A stretch of DNA of 64,000 nucleotides from Segatella hominis (GTDB lineage Bacteria > Bacteroidota > Bacteroidia > Bacteroidales > Bacteroidaceae): assembly GCF_004535825.1 (NCBI RefSeq), contig NZ_SGVY01000015.1, positions 1-64,000 of the forward strand. The letters are read 5' to 3'. The position numbers and the translations under genes are program-made. Shown one piece after another: positions 41,511 to 50,391 of the stretch (position 1 is its first letter; the number at the start of each line of letters is the position of its first letter). Under the pieces are notes generated by a model. That model was not told the origin of the DNA. It made no database searches and worked only from the letters and a program-made list of their open reading frames with translations.

Positions 41511-42383
41511 ATGATGAAACATGCTTTTTTGATAATGGCTCACAATAACCTGGAAATTCTGCAGACGTTAGTTTCCATGTTGGATGATGAGCGCAACGAT
41601 ATTTTCCTGCATATTGATCTCAAGTCGAATATGCTCGCAAACCATCCTATGTCCACCTCCAAGGCTCGCCTTTTTGTTTTGGAACATCGGGTGGATGTGC
41701 GTTGGGGTAATCTCAGTCAAATTCGAACTGAATATGCTTTGCTTGAAGAGGCTTTGAAGCATGGATCATACGAGTATTATCATATTCTTAGCGGACAGGA
41801 TTTGCCTATCAAGACGCAGGATGAAATCCACCAGTTCTTCCATGAACACAGAGGCAAGGAGTTTGTGGGCATCAATCGTGGTGAAGAATTTGAGTGGGAT
41901 TGCCGCCGCAAGATGATGAGATGCTGGTTTCTTACTCGCTATACACGCACCAGATGGGGCTGGTTCAATGGAATTATCAGGCGCATCAATAAGTATCTTT
42001 CGCTCTGCCTGATGCCTTTTGTTCACCGCTCGAAAATGGATTTTGCCAAGGGAGCCAACTGGGTAAGTATCACACAGAAGTGTGCTGAGTATGTGGTCAG
42101 CCAGAAGGCGTTTGTACTCAGCCGATTCAATTTCACTTTCTGTCCCGATGAGTTCTTCCTGCAGACCTTAGTATGGAATCATCCGGAATTCCGACAGGCA
42201 TTGTATTCTGAAACAGATGAATATGAGGGGTGTATGCGACTGATAGACTGGAAACGGGGCAATCCTTATGTCTGGACATCGGCAGATAAAGAAGAACTTC
42301 TGCATTCCAATCGCCTTTTCGCCCGCAAGTTTGACTTGAAAGATCGGGAAATCATAAAATGGGTAAAGGAAACTTTCAGTTGA
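41511..42383 (+). CDS. Core-2/I-branching-type beta-1,6-GlcNAc transferase (GT14)
   Basis: 290 residues. MKHAFLIMAHNNLEILQTLV SMLDDERNDIFLHID, then YYHILSGQDLPIKTQDEIHQ FF and KGANWVSITQKCAEYVVS, FCPDEFFLQTLVWN are diagnostic of the Core-2/I-branching family (PF02485). It probably adds a sugar branch to a surface glycan. The stop codon lies inside the terminator hairpin. It is flanked by the two DUF6080-type genes on the other strand. Confidence 0.9.
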   Translation: MMKHAFLIMAHNNLEILQTLVSMLDDERNDIFLHIDLKSNMLANHPMSTSKARLFVLEHRVDVRWGNLSQIRTEYALLEEALKHGSYEYYHILSGQDLPIKTQDEIHQFFHEHRGKEFVGINRGEEFEWDCRRKMMRCWFLTRYTRTRWGWFNGIIRRINKYLSLCLMPFVHRSKMDFAKGANWVSITQKCAEYVVSQKAFVLSRFNFTFCPDEFFLQTLVWNHPEFRQALYSETDEYEGCMRLIDWKRGNPYVWTSADKEELLHSNRLFARKFDLKDREIIKWVKETFS

Positions 42384-42410
42384 GAGTTTCCTTTACCCAT
42401 CTTTATTTTC
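42357..42410 (+). terminator. Terminator overlapping the end of the GT14 gene
   Basis: ATGGGTAAAGGAAACT (42359-42374) and AGTTTCCTTTACCCAT (42387-42402) are perfect 16-bp arms; CTTTATTTTC follows. The left arm encodes the last residues (WVKETFS). Confidence 0.85.
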
Positions 42411-42520
42411 TTTTTGGGGATTCCTCGTCCCGTTTTCCTTTTTCTTCTTATTCTTTCCTTTTTTCTTAGGGCATTCTTGGAGCGATTCTTATTTGCCCCT
42501 TTATTTTTCGTTTCCCAGCC

Positions 42521-44017
42521 TTAACCTATCATATAATTAACCAGCAGATAGCCGTTGCTTATCCATAGATAGAGTGTGAGGGCGAGGAGCAATCCTCGGA
42601 GTCCCCATGTTTGCCAATTCCCGGAACGCCTTTTTCCAGACAGGTTTCCATCTTTTTCCACTTCTGCCTGATATCGGGTTCCTGCTTTTTCCACCAGGAA
42701 GCCGATGGCGATAGGGAGAGCATACATATAATGGGCTGTCATGATGTAAACCTCATTGATGCCGAATCCCAAACCGATGTGTAGAGCAAAATCGAAGAGG
42801 AAGAACATCATCGTGAGCCACAGAAAACGTGACTTCCTGCCAGCAATGAGTCCGAGGATGAACAGAATAACGATGATTCCTTCCACGACGTAGTTGACTG
42901 GCGATTTGTATTTTACGATGACTGGTCGGTCACGGAGAACATCGCCCAGCAGATGATCCGGATGCAGCATGATGGCTTCTCCGAAGAAGTTTTCCACCAT
43001 GGTCTCACTCCTTGAAGTCGAGATGTCTGTCCAACTGCTGAATTCTCCCTTGGCAATCGGTTTTCCCTTGTTCTTGTTCCATATCTGCTTATGGTCTCTT
43101 ACATATTTGTCGCGTGCTTTCTGTTTCACGATTTTCTTCACGGCAATAGCCACGTCAGCTGAATCTTTTACCTGGGCAGTATCCTTGTATTGCTGCATGA
43201 GCTTTTCTCGGGCTTCCTTGTCTTTCTTCATCTTGATTTCCTTGCGTGCCATTTCCTTAGGCCATACGAAGGTGCGGTATTCCCAACGTGCAAATCCCCA
43301 GATGACAGCCGAAGGCAGAATGACTCCTAAGAGGAAGTATTTGATGCGGAAGAAGTGCTTGCCATTGGTAAAGAGGGCGGCGAGGTATGTCTTCAGTCCG
43401 TTGTTGAGCGAAACTCCTGCCGTAAAGAGGAAGAGGAGAACCGTTTGCCAAATGGTGAGCTTTCTTCCCTTTTTGATGCAGACACCCGTGATGTAGAGCG
43501 TGGTGAGCAATATCATCATCGACATGATGAAATGGTCGGGCACCATCGCCGACACCATGACGTATGCAAACGAGAAGTAGAATGCTGAAAGCAGATTGGC
43601 ATCCCAGCGCTCTGTACCAATCACTTCCCTGAATATTCTGTAGAGGAAGATGAAGGAGTAGAAAGCGCAGAATACGAGAATAGCTCCCACGATGTATTGC
43701 ACGCAGTTATAGCCCGTCAGCATCATCAGTCCCTGGTTGATCTGGTTGGGAATGTACATGTAAAATGCCAGCAGTGGATGGCGATAGACATTATATTCCG
43801 TGTTCCACTGCGAAACAGCCGCATAGGTAAGTGGGTCAAAACCAGCTACATGGAAGGCCTTGACAAAGAGCTTATGGTAGTTTTCCGAGAGTTGGGAAAA
43901 CTGGTTGTTGTACTTGATGATGGTCAGCGCATTGAGGACGATGGAAACGAACAGCGCTATAATGGCCGACCATTTTTCCTCTCCCTTGATGCGGAAAATA
44001 TCGAATACTTTTTTCAT
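42521..44017 (-). CDS. Multi-pass membrane protein, DUF6080-type (copy 2)
   Basis: 498 residues with about 10 membrane segments. MKKVFDIFRIKGEEKWSAII matches the start of copy 1, and conserved loops are listed there. A long charged insertion (about 250-320, KEMARKEIKMKKDKEAREKL) lies between membrane segments and is larger than in copy 1. GtrA follows upstream within 10 bp on the same strand (44027-44470), so they are co-transcribed, which suggests handling of a lipid-linked sugar. Confidence 0.7.
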   Translation of the reverse strand: MKKVFDIFRIKGEEKWSAIIALFVSIVLNALTIIKYNNQFSQLSENYHKLFVKAFHVAGFDPLTYAAVSQWNTEYNVYRHPLLAFYMYIPNQINQGLMMLTGYNCVQYIVGAILVFCAFYSFIFLYRIFREVIGTERWDANLLSAFYFSFAYVMVSAMVPDHFIMSMMILLTTLYITGVCIKKGRKLTIWQTVLLFLFTAGVSLNNGLKTYLAALFTNGKHFFRIKYFLLGVILPSAVIWGFARWEYRTFVWPKEMARKEIKMKKDKEAREKLMQQYKDTAQVKDSADVAIAVKKIVKQKARDKYVRDHKQIWNKNKGKPIAKGEFSSWTDISTSRSETMVENFFGEAIMLHPDHLLGDVLRDRPVIVKYKSPVNYVVEGIIVILFILGLIAGRKSRFLWLTMMFFLFDFALHIGLGFGINEVYIMTAHYMYALPIAIGFLVEKAGTRYQAEVEKDGNLSGKRRSGNWQTWGLRGLLLALTLYLWISNGYLLVNYMIG

Positions 44018-44026
44018 GAATAGCTA

Positions 44027-44470
44027 TTATTTCTTGAGAAAGAATCTTACCAGTAGGAAGTTTACCGGTATGCAGATGCAGAGCGTAGGAATCATGGCCA
44101 TCTGTTTGGCTAATCCCAAACCAACAAAGAGGTTGAGGAAGAGTGTCTGCATACTGTAGTTCACGATATGTGAGAAAGTGAAACCAGCCCCTCGCTTGGC
44201 ATTGGCTTTCACTTTGAAGGTGTAGCGGGTGCTTGCAATGAAGTTGAAGATGAAACTGAGAATATAAGCCAGTGTGTTGGCAACAGTAGCCAGTGTGTGG
44301 TCGCTGTTTCCCAATGCAGGGATAAGGTTTGCCAGCAGCGGCATGGCTGCAAGATAAATGACGTATTGCAGGACGGTAGCAATACCGCCCACGATTGCAA
44401 AACGGACGACCTCGCCAAGTTTCTGACGCTTGGCGAGGTCTATCTGGTTATATTTTTCCTTGATATTCAT
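44027..44470 (-). CDS. GtrA family membrane protein
   Basis: 147 residues with four membrane segments. LGEVVRFAIVGGIATVLQYV IYL and LAYILSFIFNFIASTRYTFK are the GtrA signature. These small proteins are thought to help flip undecaprenyl-phosphate-linked sugars. It starts the operon with the DUF6080-type gene, 9 bp apart, supporting a joint role. Confidence 0.9.
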   Translation of the reverse strand: MNIKEKYNQIDLAKRQKLGEVVRFAIVGGIATVLQYVIYLAAMPLLANLIPALGNSDHTLATVANTLAYILSFIFNFIASTRYTFKVKANAKRGAGFTFSHIVNYSMQTLFLNLFVGLGLAKQMAMIPTLCICIPVNFLLVRFFLKK

Positions 44471-44519
44471 ATACTAATGTCTATCGTGCAGGATGAGTCT
44501 TGGGTCTGAAAGGTCTGGA

Positions 44520-45377
44520 TTATCCGTAGATAACCTTACCGTTCTCGTCCTCATAAGGAGCCAGATCCTTGGCATACTGGTTCATGGCACGGAGGCTCAT
44601 ACCCATTGATGAGAAACCACCATCGTGGAAGAGGTTCTGCATGGTTACCTTGCGGGTGAAGTCAGAGAACATCATCACGCAGTAGTTAGCGCAATCCTCA
44701 GCTACGGCGTTTCCGAGAGGAGACATCTTATCAGCGAAGTCCATCATGTTCTCGATGTCCTTGATTCCCTTACCAGCTGTAGTAGCAGTAGGGCTCTGAG
44801 AGATGGTATTGATACGTACGTGCTTCTCGCGTCCGTAGATGTAACCGAAACTGCGGGCGATGCTTTCGAGCATGCTCTTAGCGTCAGCCATATCGTTGTA
44901 ACCGAAGAAGGTACGCTGAGAAGCCACGTAGGTAAGGGCTACTACAGAACCCCACTCGTTGATGGCGTCGAGCTTCTTGGCTACCTGCAACATCTTGTGG
45001 AAAGAGATAGCAGAAATATCCAGAGTCTTATTCAGGAAATTGTAATCGAGATCATCGTAAGTACGGTGCTTGCGTACGTTAGGGCTCATAGCAACAGAGT
45101 GGAGCACGAAGTCGATTTTGCCACCGAGTTTCTCCTGAGCCTCAATGAATACCTTTTCCAAATCTTCAACGCTGGTCGCATCAGCTGCGATGATAGGGGC
45201 GTTGATTTGTTCAGCGAGCTTGTCGAGAGTACCCATGCGAAGGGCCATAGCTGTGTTACTGAGTGCGATAGTTGCACCTTCCTCAGCAGCCTTTTCGGCT
45301 ACTTTCCAAGCGATAGATTCCTCATTGAGTGCACCAAAGATGATGCCACGCTTGCCTTTTAACAAATTGTGAGTCAT
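44520..45377 (-). CDS. fabI: Enoyl-[acyl-carrier-protein] reductase (NADH)
   Basis: 285 residues. LLKGKRGIIFGALNEESIAW is the nucleotide-binding start. FVLHSVAMSP and YNDMADAKSMLESIARSFGY (Tyr-x6-Lys active site) and INTISQSPTATTAGKGI complete FabI. It reduces trans-2-enoyl-ACP in the last step of each fatty acid elongation cycle. The -7 box TAATTTTG lies at 45475-45482, leaving a leader of about 90 nt that includes the 15-mer repeat at 45421-45435. Confidence 0.96.
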   Translation of the reverse strand: MTHNLLKGKRGIIFGALNEESIAWKVAEKAAEEGATIALSNTAMALRMGTLDKLAEQINAPIIAADATSVEDLEKVFIEAQEKLGGKIDFVLHSVAMSPNVRKHRTYDDLDYNFLNKTLDISAISFHKMLQVAKKLDAINEWGSVVALTYVASQRTFFGYNDMADAKSMLESIARSFGYIYGREKHVRINTISQSPTATTAGKGIKDIENMMDFADKMSPLGNAVAEDCANYCVMMFSDFTRKVTMQNLFHDGGFSSMGMSLRAMNQYAKDLAPYEDENGKVIYG

Positions 45378-45474
45378 TGTTATCTTAATACTTTTGTTTA
45401 ATAATAACGGCTTTCCTTCTTATATATAATAAGGTATAAGACCGTCTGTCTTACCTTGCCGTTGAAATCGTGCG

Positions 45475-45482
45475 CAAAATTA
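45475..45482 (-). promoter_or_regulatory. -7 box of fabI
   Basis: TAATTTTG on the minus strand, about 98 bp before the ATG. Confidence 0.6.
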
Positions 45483-45550
45483 CGAAAAATGTGCAATATA
45501 AGCAAGCTTTTTCGATAAAAAGTGATGTAAACGTTTTCTTTTTCTCCGAT

Positions 45551-45649
45551 AATTTGCCAAAACCTTTAAAAAAACTCAATTTTGGCAAGTTGTTAGATTG
45601 GATAACTTGCCAAAATCGATTATTTTTTGTAATTTTGGCAAGTTATTAG
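45551..45649. repeat. Palindromic array covering an ATPase promoter
   Basis: ATTTTGGCAAGTT occurs at 45579-45591, as its exact reverse complement at 45604-45616, and again at 45632-45644; a partial inverted copy is at 45551-45562. The -33 TTG (45607-45609) lies within the second site and the -7 TAATTTTG (45630-45637) within the third, 20 bp apart. Any protein bound here would block RNA polymerase. Confidence 0.92.
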
Positions 45650-45660
45650 ATTTTTAGCTT

Positions 45661-47082
45661 ATGGATAAACTGATAGGAAGAAAGCTTGAACAGGCTAAAC
45701 TTCAGGCTTGTATGGAGTCTGAACGCTCTGAATTTGTAGTCGTCTATGGTCGTAGGCGTATAGGAAAAACGTTTTTGGTAAGACGTTTTTTCAAGGACAA
45801 CTATGCTTTCTCATTTGTAGGAAAACATGAAATGAGACGTGAACAACAATTGGCCGAGTTTGCTAAAGAACTGATGTGCTATTCTCATTCAACTTTTGTT
45901 CCACAGCTGAAAAACTGGACAGAAGCGTTTGATGCTTTGCAAAGATTATTAGAAACTTACAACATTCCAGGAAAAAAAGTTGTTTTTTTTGACGAAATGC
46001 CTTGGATGGATACACCTAAATCAGATTTCGTATCGGCATTGGAAAACTTCTGGAATGGATGGGCCAACATGCGTGATGATATTGTATTGGTGGCTTGCGG
46101 ATCTGCCACATCATGGATGGTGGACAAACTCCTGCATAATCAGGGTGGACTTTTCAACCGCATTACCCAAAAAATTTATCTTCGTCCTTTTAAACTGAGT
46201 GAGATGGAGCAATATCTGGATGAAAAGCATTTTGGATGGAACCGTTATCAGATAGCCCAATGCTACATGATATTGGGCGGTATTCCCTTTTATCTGACAT
46301 TGCTCAATCCCAAACTCTCCCTATTGAGCAATATTGACGAACTTTTCTTTGCAGATGCTCATGCCATGCTGCGAACCGAATATAATGAATTGTATTCCAC
46401 CTTGTTTAAACGTCCAGACAACTATCTTGCAGTCATCAGGATGCTGACCGAACGGAAAGAGGGATTTACCAGAAAGGAAATCAGCGAGAAAACTAAATTG
46501 GGTGGAGCTGCACTTTCTAAGATTCTGTCTGATTTGGAACAGTGTGATTTCATCTTTTCTTATGCCCGTTACGGCAATGCCAAGAACAATGCAATCTATC
46601 GCATCAAGGATTTTTATACCTTATTTTATTATAAATATGTGAATGGAATAGATACGAAAGACAGTCTTCGTTGGACTCATCTTTCATCTACGCCTCAGGT
46701 GTCAAGTTGGCAAGGCTTCAGTTTTGAACTTCTCTGCCTACTGCATTTGGATGAAATCAAGAAGGCTTTAGGGATAGATAGAATTCTCAATGATGCAAGT
46801 GCTTGGCGTAGCAGGCAACCCGAACAGAATACGCAAATCGACTTGGTGATAGAGCGTGCCGACCATAATATCAACCTTTGTGAAATGAAGTTTTCTTCAG
46901 GCATGTATGCTATTGATAAAGGTTATGAACAGAAATTGAGAGAACGCATGTCTATTTTCCTGGCAGAAACCATGACCAGATGCAGCACCCGCATCACCAT
47001 GGTTACCACCTATGGAGTATTGCAGAACAAACATTCAGGCATTGTAAATGATGAAGTTTTGCTGGATGATTTGTTCGAATGA
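45661..47082 (+). CDS. AAA ATPase with winged helix and DUF234-like nuclease end (paralogue)
   Basis: 473 residues. Walker A GRRRIGKT (about 30-37), Walker B KKVVFFDEMPWMDT (about 103-116), GSATSWMVDKLL, then a winged-helix-like FTRKEISEKTKLGGAALSKI (about 271-290) and a nuclease-like end IDLVIERADHNINLCEMKFS. Architecture and length equal the gene at 4274, but the two promoter palindromes have unrelated sequences. The start lies 16 bp after the last operator-like site. A hairpin follows the stop, then susC. Function unknown; intact. Confidence 0.87.
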   Translation: MDKLIGRKLEQAKLQACMESERSEFVVVYGRRRIGKTFLVRRFFKDNYAFSFVGKHEMRREQQLAEFAKELMCYSHSTFVPQLKNWTEAFDALQRLLETYNIPGKKVVFFDEMPWMDTPKSDFVSALENFWNGWANMRDDIVLVACGSATSWMVDKLLHNQGGLFNRITQKIYLRPFKLSEMEQYLDEKHFGWNRYQIAQCYMILGGIPFYLTLLNPKLSLLSNIDELFFADAHAMLRTEYNELYSTLFKRPDNYLAVIRMLTERKEGFTRKEISEKTKLGGAALSKILSDLEQCDFIFSYARYGNAKNNAIYRIKDFYTLFYYKYVNGIDTKDSLRWTHLSSTPQVSSWQGFSFELLCLLHLDEIKKALGIDRILNDASAWRSRQPEQNTQIDLVIERADHNINLCEMKFSSGMYAIDKGYEQKLRERMSIFLAETMTRCSTRITMVTTYGVLQNKHSGIVNDEVLLDDLFE

Positions 47083-47088
47083 GATTCA

Positions 47089-47128
47089 TTTTCTCCTTAT
47101 ACAACTTTGGTATGTATAAGGAGAAAAA
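47089..47128. terminator. Hairpin after the ATPase gene
   Basis: TTCTCCTTATAC (47091-47102) and GTATAAGGAGAA (47114-47125) are perfect arms with T- and A-rich flanks. It may terminate weakly in either direction. Confidence 0.55.
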
Positions 47129-47213
47129 CGTAACAAATAGTAAGCAGAAATGTGCTATTCCTTACTAAAAACATATATTTTTGCCAAGTAATTGCATTTT
47201 TATAACAAAATAT

Positions 47214-47244
47214 TTGCAAATATCCGAAATAAATTGTAATTTTG
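47214..47244 (+). promoter_or_regulatory. Promoter of susC-susD
   Basis: TTG 47214-47216 and TAATTTTG 47237-47244, spaced 20 bp. The leader is about 40 nt. Confidence 0.7.
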
Positions 47245-47291
47245 CAGCCGATTATAGTAAATTTATAAATTTTATCAAAACGAGAGAGATT

Positions 47292-50200
47292 ATGATGAAA
47301 AGAATCGCAATGTTGATGGGGGGGGCAATTCTCAGTTGTGGAGTAGCCTTTGCTCAAACATCCGTTACTGGTAAAGTTACCTCTTCAGATGATGGTGAGC
47401 CTGTAGTTGGCGCATCAGTCAGGATAATAGGTTCTAAGACTGGTACAGTAACCGACATCGATGGAAACTTCTCTTTGAATGTTCCTGCTGATGCTAAGTT
47501 GGAGATTTCATACATCGGTATGAATCCACAAACTGTCAAAGCAAGTTCTAATATGAAGATTGTTTTGACTTCTGATAACAAATCACTTGATGAAGTCGTA
47601 GTTGTTGCTTATGGTACGACAACTAAGGCATCCTTTACTGGTTCTGCTGCAGTAATGAAGGATAAGGACATGTCTGCAGCAAAGTCTTCACTTGTTAAGT
47701 CACTCGAAGGTAAAATGGCTGGTGTCAATCTTGGTGCTTCTACAGGTGACCCTGGTTCAGACCAGAGTATTTTGATTCGTGGTATTGGTTCTATCAGTGG
47801 CTCTACTCAGCCTTTGTTTGTCATTGATGGTGTTCCTGTATCAAATAGTGATATGGAAAATGCTGGTGGTCATACCCGTTCTCAGTCTATCTTGTCTTCT
47901 ATCAATCCAAATGATATTGAAAGCATGACCGTATTGAAGGATGCTGCTGCATCTTCACTCTATGGTTCTCGTGCAGCCAATGGTGTCATTATCATTACTA
48001 CAAAGAAAGGTAAGGAAGGTAAGACACATGTCAACTATGATATGCAGATCGGTTGGAGCAATATTGCCAAAAAGAGTGCATTCGAGACCATGAATAGTGC
48101 AGAGTTGAAGGAGTATTGGACTGATGCAGTCAAGAACTATTTTGAAATGTATCCAAATGCATTGAATGCATATTATCCTGGTATGGATGCTTCTGCTGCA
48201 GCTTTAGCTGAAATCCAATCTGGCTATTTTAGTAATTATGACTCTAATGAGACAACAGACTGGTTTAAGGAAATTTACCGCACAGGTTTCACCACAGACC
48301 ATCAGATTTCTATTGATGGTGGTAATGACCGTACGAAATTCTTCACCAGCTTTGGCTATAATAAGGTGAATGGTACTGTAAAGGGTAGTTCTTTTGACCG
48401 TTATAGTGGTCGTTTGAATTTGGATCATAAAGTAACAGACTGGTTCAAGGTTTCTGCAAAGGAAATGCTTTCATTTACCAATACTTCTGGTTTCCGTGAT
48501 CAGGGTGACCAGGCACAGGGATTTGGTACAAGTTCACCAATGTCTGTTCTTTTCTCAATGGACCCTACTGCCAAGGTAAAGAATGATGATGGTTCATATA
48601 ATGCAAGCGCTTCTTTCTCATCTCAAATCTCTAATCCAAACTTGATGTTTGGTGATGTAAAAGATCAGGGCGATCGTTCAGAGACATTGGATGCAGAATT
48701 GATGCGTAGTTTGACTAATGTTGAAGGTGAATTGAAGTTGCCATACGATTTGACTTTACGTTCAGTCTTTGGTTTCGACTATATGAGCAACAGTATCCGC
48801 GAGTTCTGGGCTCCAAAGAGTGTAAATGGTAAGGCTCAGAATGGTATAGGTTCTCGTAGCGTTTATACAAGTAAGACTCTTACTTCTTCTACAACATTGA
48901 ATTATAATCATTCATTTGGTAAGCATAATCTTGCTGCAATGGCTGGTTTTGAGACAGAGAAGCGCGACCTGTTGATATTGTATGCTTCTGCTCAGAATTA
49001 TGCAGCAGCATTGCCAGAGTTGTCTAATGGCCAGTCTAATAGCAATTCCAGCATAAGTTATACTGCTGCAATGATGTCATGGTTGGGTAGCTTAAACTAC
49101 AACTATGATAATAAGTACTATTTCTCAGCAAGTTATCGTCGTGATGGTTCTTCACGTTTGGCAGCAGACAACCGTTGGTCTGATTTCTTCTCTGTATCTG
49201 GTGCTTGGCGTATCAGCAGTGAGGAATTCTTGAAGGACAATGATTTGTTCAGCGATTTGAAACTTCGTCTTTCTTATGGTACTAATGGTAACCTGCCTAC
49301 AGATTATTATGGCTATATGGGTACATATTCTACTTCTGGTGGTTATGGCTCACAACCTGCAATTTTCTGGGGTCAGATGGCTAATGAAAAGTTGAGCTGG
49401 GAAAAATCTCACAACTTCAATATCGGTTTGGATTGGACTTTGTATAATCGTGTGACATTGACTTTCGATTATTACAACAAGTTGACAAAAGACCTTCTTT
49501 TCCAGATGCCAGTATCATACGCAACTGGTTTCAACAGTTATTGGAATAATATCGGTGAGTTGAAGAATCAGGGTCTTGAATTCTCTGTAAGCTCTCAGAA
49601 TATTCGTACAAGTGATTTCTCTTGGACCACAGATTTCAATTTGACCAAGCAGAGCATCAAGGTCAACAAGTTGCCTAATGGTGACGATGTTCAGTATGGT
49701 GATGGTAATATGTACTTGCTCCGTGAGGGTGAGTCTATGCATACATTCTATTTGCCAAAAGCTAAGGGTGTAAACTCTGAAACTGGTTTGATGGAATTCT
49801 GGATTGACCCAGAGGATGAGTCTAAGGGTGTAACACCTGTTTATTCAAAGGCAGGCAAGACAATTGTCGGTAAGGGTGTTCCTGATTGGATTGGTGGTAT
49901 GACCAATACTTTCCGTTACAAGGACTTTGATCTTTCATTCATGATTTCTTATCAGTTTGGTGGTGATTTGTTCGATTATCCAGGTTACTTCTTGACTTAT
50001 AGCGATGGTGTTCGTATGGGCACATTCAATATGTCTAAACGTGTAGCAGGTAATTATTGGAAAAAGCCTGGCGATGTAACAGAGTTCCCTAAGCCAATTA
50101 TGGGTAATCCTTATCGTTCTGATAAGTTCTCTTCACGTGAAATTATCTCTACAGATAATATTCGTATGCGCGATATTACAATTGGTTGGACTGTGCCATA

Positions 50201-50369
50201 TTTCAAGAAGAGTATCAGCAATTTGCGCATTTATTTCCGTGCAACCAATCCTTTCTTGATTTACAATGCAGCCAAGGATTTGGATCCAGATGTAGATGTC
50301 AATGGTTATCGTCAGACTGATACTCCAACAACACGTCAGTTCCTGTTCGGTCTCAACTTCAGTTTTTAA
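47292..50369 (+). CDS. SusC/RagA-type TonB-linked outer-membrane transporter
   Basis: 1025 residues. The signal peptide MMKRIAMLMGGAILSCGVAF AQ sets the start at 47292. A carboxypeptidase-like regulatory domain follows (about 24-98: VTSSDDGEPVVGASVRIIGS), then the TonB box region (DEVVVVAYGT), plug (about 115-230: LVKSLEGKMAGV, ILIRGIGSISGS, PLFVIDGVPV) and a 22-strand barrel ending RQFLFGLNFSF. With the SusD partner 22 bp downstream it imports a glycan or peptide. No glycoside hydrolase is adjacent, so the substrate is open. A G8 tract lies in the signal-peptide codons (47318-47325). Confidence 0.95.
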   Translation: MMKRIAMLMGGAILSCGVAFAQTSVTGKVTSSDDGEPVVGASVRIIGSKTGTVTDIDGNFSLNVPADAKLEISYIGMNPQTVKASSNMKIVLTSDNKSLDEVVVVAYGTTTKASFTGSAAVMKDKDMSAAKSSLVKSLEGKMAGVNLGASTGDPGSDQSILIRGIGSISGSTQPLFVIDGVPVSNSDMENAGGHTRSQSILSSINPNDIESMTVLKDAAASSLYGSRAANGVIIITTKKGKEGKTHVNYDMQIGWSNIAKKSAFETMNSAELKEYWTDAVKNYFEMYPNALNAYYPGMDASAAALAEIQSGYFSNYDSNETTDWFKEIYRTGFTTDHQISIDGGNDRTKFFTSFGYNKVNGTVKGSSFDRYSGRLNLDHKVTDWFKVSAKEMLSFTNTSGFRDQGDQAQGFGTSSPMSVLFSMDPTAKVKNDDGSYNASASFSSQISNPNLMFGDVKDQGDRSETLDAELMRSLTNVEGELKLPYDLTLRSVFGFDYMSNSIREFWAPKSVNGKAQNGIGSRSVYTSKTLTSSTTLNYNHSFGKHNLAAMAGFETEKRDLLILYASAQNYAAALPELSNGQSNSNSSISYTAAMMSWLGSLNYNYDNKYYFSASYRRDGSSRLAADNRWSDFFSVSGAWRISSEEFLKDNDLFSDLKLRLSYGTNGNLPTDYYGYMGTYSTSGGYGSQPAIFWGQMANEKLSWEKSHNFNIGLDWTLYNRVTLTFDYYNKLTKDLLFQMPVSYATGFNSYWNNIGELKNQGLEFSVSSQNIRTSDFSWTTDFNLTKQSIKVNKLPNGDDVQYGDGNMYLLREGESMHTFYLPKAKGVNSETGLMEFWIDPEDESKGVTPVYSKAGKTIVGKGVPDWIGGMTNTFRYKDFDLSFMISYQFGGDLFDYPGYFLTYSDGVRMGTFNMSKRVAGNYWKKPGDVTEFPKPIMGNPYRSDKFSSREIISTDNIRMRDITIGWTVPYFKKSISNLRIYFRATNPFLIYNAAKDLDPDVDVNGYRQTDTPTTRQFLFGLNFSF
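47318..47325 (+). repeat. G8 homopolymer in the susC signal-peptide codons
   Basis: Eight G residues span ATG GGG GGG GCA, codons 9-12. Slippage by one base would shift the frame right after the start and switch off susC. Confidence 0.95.
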
Positions 50370-50391
50370 ACAATAATAGAAGATTATAAAT

